DNA of 64,000 nucleotides from Amphimedon queenslandica (taxonomy: Eukaryota; Porifera; Demospongiae; Haplosclerida; Niphatidae): NCBI RefSeq assembly GCF_000090795.2, contig NW_003546293.1:262649-326648 (forward strand). The letters are read 5' to 3'. Position 1 is the first letter of the stretch; each line of letters starts with the position of its first letter. Below, one piece after another: positions 60,253-64,000 of this stretch. The position numbers and the translations under genes were made by a program. Below the pieces are notes generated by a model. That model saw nothing but the letters and a program-made list of their open reading frames with translations. It did not search any database and was not told where the DNA came from.

Positions 60253-63200
60253 CTTCTCTCTCTCACTCTCTTTCTCTTTCACTAATCTAATTATTATCTA
60301 TATTTATACAACGCATATAAATATTATTGTCTGAGGCAGACAAACAAAGCTGTTCCCTTACTATATGCAAACACTTCATTACTCTCAGTAATGACTTGTG
60401 TACTGCAATGGGGTAGATGATATGTCCTTGGTGTATTTTGTCCTTATTTGGTCATTCATGCCTTACTCTTGTTGCCTTTGGTTAGTATGGGACATTAAAC
60501 AGATTCCTTACATATCTTACTCTGATGTAATGCCCTGTTATTTAATTTGTGGGGTCTTTTGTCATTGCATTAATACATACACATGTATATATTGACTCGT
60601 CCTACATATACACATGTACATGTAGCTACATGTACATTGTATATTCTTAAATGGAAGCTCAGGCTTCTTCTGCTTCTTATCTTAAATTTGTCACTGGATT
60701 CTAATTGAGAGTTAATTATACATGTATATACATGTAGGCTTAGGCCCCGTTTACACTAATCCAGTTTACACTAATCCATTTTCACATGTAAACGGAGACT
60801 TTTTGATTCTGATACAGCTTCTGTTTATACTGATACATGAAAACGCATCACCTATCCAAAGCAAAATGTAAACGGATACCAAAGTGGATACTTCTATAAA
60901 CGAATGATAAATCTTATGAAAATGCAGCTGCTGGATTAGTGTAAACACCTGAAACGAATAATAGCAAAAACAATCCGGATTCAGTGAAGTGGATTAGTGT
61001 AAACGGGGCCTTAGTGTATGTACATGTACATGTAGTCCTTGGCTTCTAACCAAGAGAGACTTTTGTTCATTATGTATTATTATGATTAATGTTTCTACAT
61101 GTACTCTATTGTGTTTGTTGCTTATACAGTAACAGTGATAATAAGAGAATGCTGCATCCTAAAAATTAATATTTGGTCTTCTCTCTTCTTTGGTATAATA
61201 ATAATTGCAATAAATGATGCTACATGTATTTGTAGCTTTGAAGTTGTACATTAATTCAATTTGATGCCAGTAATGATGTTTGTTTTCATAGAGTATTATC
61301 TAATTATAGTAATTATTGAGTGGGTGTGTCTGTGTTGATGATTATTACTGATTGTCAATGAGTTATGCTTATTATCGTCTCAGACGATATCCTACAATAA
61401 TACCGTAGGGCTGCCACCTTTTTTTGAGGGCTGTAAATTTCATGAATTTGCCTAAAAATCTATTTTGTGGATTTAATTTTTGTGAATTTATGCCATCATC
61501 TTATACCATAATAATTTGATTTTCGTGGAAGTAATTTTTGTGAATCTTTAAAAAATCGAGAAATCCGCGAAATTTATAGCTCTCGAAAAAAGGCATCCTA
61601 TGGTATTTCTCAGCATTTTCTTTAATGATTAGCACCCACTGATTAGATACATGTGTTAATCTGCTTTCTTTTGATATGCAACAGGTGCTAACGAGGCTCC
61701 TCCCACTGCCCCTGCCTCTACTGGAAGACCCACCGTCTCTCAGTTTATGGACGAGTTGACTGAAGTCGAGAGAAAGGTTTCTCACGAGAGGGAGGCGCCC
61801 AAGTCGTCGTCTCGGCCAACAGCTTCAGCCGCCACCCACGAGTTAGACATGTTAATGGCCGACCTTTCAGACTTTAAACTGCCTCCTCAAGCCCAAGTCA
61901 GTAAACCACCTCCTCCACCACAAGTAAGAATGGGAGTATGGGAATGAGACTATGGAGGTATGGGAATGGAATGAGTTATGTGAATGAGAATATGGAGGTA
62001 TGGGGCATGAGAATGAGTTGCTGTATGTGAATGAGAATATGGAGTATGGGGTATGGGAATGAGTTTTGGTAGCATTATAATGAGGATATGGAGTATGAGA
62101 ATGAGAATATATAAAGATACATAATGTTCAATATATACAGATGAGGTATTTTTATTTAGGAAGAGGGTCCCTATGCCAGGCCCCACAAGGAACCCCGTAT
62201 CAAGAGTCAGATCAGTAACCTTGACTCCATGATTGGATCACTTCAATCTAACATGAACAGACAAGGAATTGATACTTCTTCTAAGGTAGGAAGAAACAAT
62301 GTGATACTTTTTATAGTGCCTTATTTTTGAGGAGCAAAACTTTTGAATTAGCATGCAACCTTAAATTTAGTTAAAGCTTTGCTAAATATACAATCACCAT
62401 CAAAAGTGTGGCACTAACATTGAAAATCCACAAAATAAAATTCATTTTTTATAATCCGCGAAAGTTTTGCTCTGGGAAAATGTAAATGTAATAAAATACG
62501 TATTATTGTAATGATACCTGTATTGAATATTGTAATGCTGTACAGGTGCATATTATAATTACATTAAAAAAATTATATAGGGAACATGTGCTGCATGTGA
62601 CAAGCCCATATTTGGTAAAGTCATTAACGCGATGAAGAGGGTGTGGCATCCTGAACACTTTACCTGCTCCCAGTGTGACACTGAGCTTGGGAACATAACG
62701 TTTTATGAGCACAACAACACCCCCTACTGTGAGAAGGACTATCACGAGCTATTTGCACCACGTTGTGCTTACTGCAATGGACCAATCCTTGATGTGAGTT
62801 TAATATATTCATCTTCCTCTGTATTTCTCCATTTTTCCTGATACATAATACACATGTACATGTACTTATGTTGTTTAGAAAGTTTGAACTAATTCCGATC
62901 AAGTTTGGATTTTATAAGAATTTTTTAAGTTGCTCCAAAATTGAGCCAAAGTCCCTATACTGTAGTATAGTACATGGTTTTTTCTTGTCACGGATTTTGT
63001 GACAGTGGAACTAATGGGTTTTGCTTGTCAGACAATGTCACGGATTTCGTGACAATGGAAGAAATGGGTTTTTGCTTTTCACGGATTTTGTGACATCATT
63101 TATTTCATTGTTATAATTTGTCATAGATCTGTTCTTCAAGCATTCAAACACCCTTTTCTCTCTCTCCCCCTTTCCCTTTAGCGCTGCATGAGAGCTTTGG

Positions 63201-64000
63201 ATAAGACTTGGCATCCCGAACATTTCTTCTGCACTCTTTGTGGCAAACACTTTGGCCCTGAAGGGTTTCACGCCAAAGACTCAAAGGCTTACTGCCGTGA
63301 GTGCTACTTTGAAAAGTTTGCTCCTCGCTGTAAGAGATGTGAGAAGGCAATAATGGAGGGATTTATAACAGCACTGGGATCACAGTGGCACTCTGACTGC
63401 TTCTGCTGTAAAGTAAGTGAGAGAGAGAAGAGAGAGAGAGGGGGGAGAGAGAGAGAGAGGGGGGAGAGAGAGAAAGAGAGAGAGAGAGAGAGGAGGGGAA
63501 AGAGAGAGAGAGAGGGAGGAGGAGAAAGAGAGAGGGGGGAGGAGAAAGAGAGAGAAGGGGGAGGGAGAGAGAGGAGGGGAGAAAGAGAGAGGGGGGAGAG
63601 GGATAAGAAATATTTATGATTAAAGAAAAGAAAAAGTGGAGAAGTGATGTTATAATGCTTTCATTTGATAACAATTTACATTGCATTTGGCAATAATTTT
63701 GCTATTATTAGGTATTAGGCATTACATAATGTCTCTTCATTTCTCTTCCTCTCAGGTTTGCAGTGTTACTTTCCCTCATGGTGATTACTACGACTACAAT
63801 GGTGAGCCTCATTGCGAGATTCACTATCATGCACAACGAGGAACCCTCTGCGCTCAATGCCAAAAACCCATCACTGGTGAGCAAGCACAGTATTAATTAT
63901 TTTTATTCATTCTTGATCATCATTATTATTATTAGTATTTATTAATTATTTATTAACTATTATTAATTATTATTATTATTAATTAGGTCAGTGCGTAAGT
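59420..64000 (+). CDS. PXN: Paxillin (LD motifs and LIM domains), 3' end outside window
   Basis: Exons 59420-59429, 59589-59794, 59894-60140, 61685-61923, 62160-62285, 62581-62793, 63182-63412, 63756-63876 and one opening at 63987. The 10-bp first exon joins to give [15 protein letters not shown], a classic LD1 motif. Further LD-like helices are [25 protein letters not shown] and [16 protein letters not shown]1 begins [10 protein letters not shown] with [14 protein letters not shown]2 [10 protein letters not shown] with [14 protein letters not shown]3 [11 protein letters not shown] with [14 protein letters not shown]4 starts [10 protein letters not shown] and is cut. Paxillin is the scaffold of integrin adhesions: LD motifs bind FAK and vinculin, LIM domains target it to adhesions. 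A GGGGGGGGGG tract sits just before the second LD helix. Order and spacing match vertebrate paxillin. Confidence 0.93.
60743..61010. mobile_element. 268-bp PIF/Harbinger-like MITE with TTA duplication
   Basis: Perfect inverted ends GGCCCCGTTTACACTAATCC and GGATTAGTGTAAACGGGGCC, flanked by TTA on both sides. 3-bp TWA duplications and GG(C/G)CCC ends are typical of Harbinger elements. A second copy of TTTACACTAATCCA sits inside the left arm. In the paxillin intron 60141-61684. Confidence 0.85.
61401..61605. mobile_element. 205-bp MITE-like element with ~40-bp inverted ends
   Basis: Left TACCGTAGGGCTGCCACCTT; right end reverse complemented TACCATAGGATGCCTTTTTT, continuing to complementary GAG..CTATAAATTTC blocks. 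In the same paxillin intron as the Harbinger-like element. Confidence 0.7.
62305..62505. mobile_element. ~200-bp MITE-like element
   Basis: Left arm has GAGGAGCAAAACTTTTGAAT; right arm reverse complemented has CAGAGCAAAACTTTCGCGGA. Ends begin TAC. In the paxillin intron 62286-62580. Confidence 0.55.
62860..62985 (-). repeat. Diverged, inverted unit of the dispersed repeat
   Basis: Contains 'CTTATGTTGT', 'AAAGTTTGAACTAATTCCGA', 'AAGTTGCTCCAAAATTGAGC' and 'GTATAGTACATGG'. This is the reverse complement of the 4.2-4.5 kb type unit. In a paxillin intron. Confidence 0.65.
62985..63100. repeat. Three copies of a short hairpin-forming repeat
   Basis: TCACGGATTTTGTGACA(G/A)TGG with AATGGGTTTT occurs three times in ~115 bp. 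GTCACGGATTTCGTGAC is itself a short palindrome. In a paxillin intron. Confidence 0.8.
63413..63605. repeat. GA-rich microsatellite
   Basis: ~190 bp of GAGAGA/GGGGGA directly after the donor of paxillin exon 63182-63412. It makes spurious Arg/Glu ORFs on + and Leu/Ser ORFs on -. Confidence 0.95.

Noticed and set aside
63363-63686. Arg/Glu- and Leu/Ser-rich ORFs around 63.4-63.7 kb
   Set aside because: They read through a GA microsatellite that follows a splice donor of paxillin. Similar artefacts at 8524-8848, 17334-17731 and 32357-32780.

Overview
The window looks like a piece of a compact, AT-rich animal genome, most likely a demosponge close to Amphimedon queenslandica. The organism call is inference. 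It rests on very short GT-AG introns (several of 44-60 bp), genes separated by only a few hundred bases, many divergent gene pairs, orthologues of animal genes (FKBP6, RANBP1, TBCCD1, CCDC65/DRC2, PPP4C, paxillin, GAS2-like), many ACATGTACATGT-type palindromes, and AAT and GA microsatellites in introns. A run of ten N at 25157-25166 marks an assembly gap. I saw no rRNA, tRNA or CRISPR array. Exon joins were worked out by hand from splice sites, reading phase and family similarity, without transcript support.

Layout. 0-2.8 kb: two tandem fibrinogen-like receptor/lectin genes, the first cut by the left edge. 3.4-5.9 kb (-): FKBP6. 6.1-7.4 kb (+): RANBP1. 7.6-8.6 kb (+): a single-NHR neuralized-like gene. 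9.2-14.2 kb (-): TBCCD1, whose introns hold a 174-177 bp tandem repeat and a 61-62 bp tandem repeat. 14.5-19.0 kb (+): a predicted myristoylated protein with a degenerate TIR-like domain and HEAT repeats; its large intron holds a decayed tyrosine-recombinase element. 19.2-22.1 kb (-): two tandem aspartate dehydrogenase genes. 22.3-25.6 kb (+): CCDC65/DRC2. 25.8-27.1 kb (+): two tandem small death-domain genes. 27.4-33.3 kb: two small PH-domain genes on opposite strands.

34.8-40.5 kb (-): a C11orf54-like zinc ester hydrolase. 40.7-43.7 kb (+): a protein with two PH domains. 44.0-45.7 kb (-): a GAS2-like CH+GAR protein. 45.9-47.0 kb (+): mitochondrial uS5m. 47.3-47.7 kb (-): mitochondrial uS12m. 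48.0-50.9 kb (-): a cytochrome b5-fused front-end fatty acid desaturase. 51.1-52.7 kb (-): a CCDC42/CFAP73-like coiled coil. 52.8-55.9 kb (+): a seven-blade WD40 protein. 56.6-59.2 kb (-): PPP4C. 59.4 kb to the right edge (+): paxillin, cut in LIM4.

The neighbours do not form one pathway. Themes recur: motile cilium and centrosome proteins (DRC2, CCDC42-like, TBCCD1), cytoskeleton and adhesion (GAS2-like, paxillin, PH proteins), and innate-immunity-type modules (fibrinogen-like receptors, TIR-like, death domains). The most interesting items are the myristoylated TIR-like/HEAT protein, the recombinase fossil in its intron, the dispersed 174-177 bp repeat found in introns of three unrelated genes, and small local expansions of death-domain, PH, ASPDH and fibrinogen-like genes.
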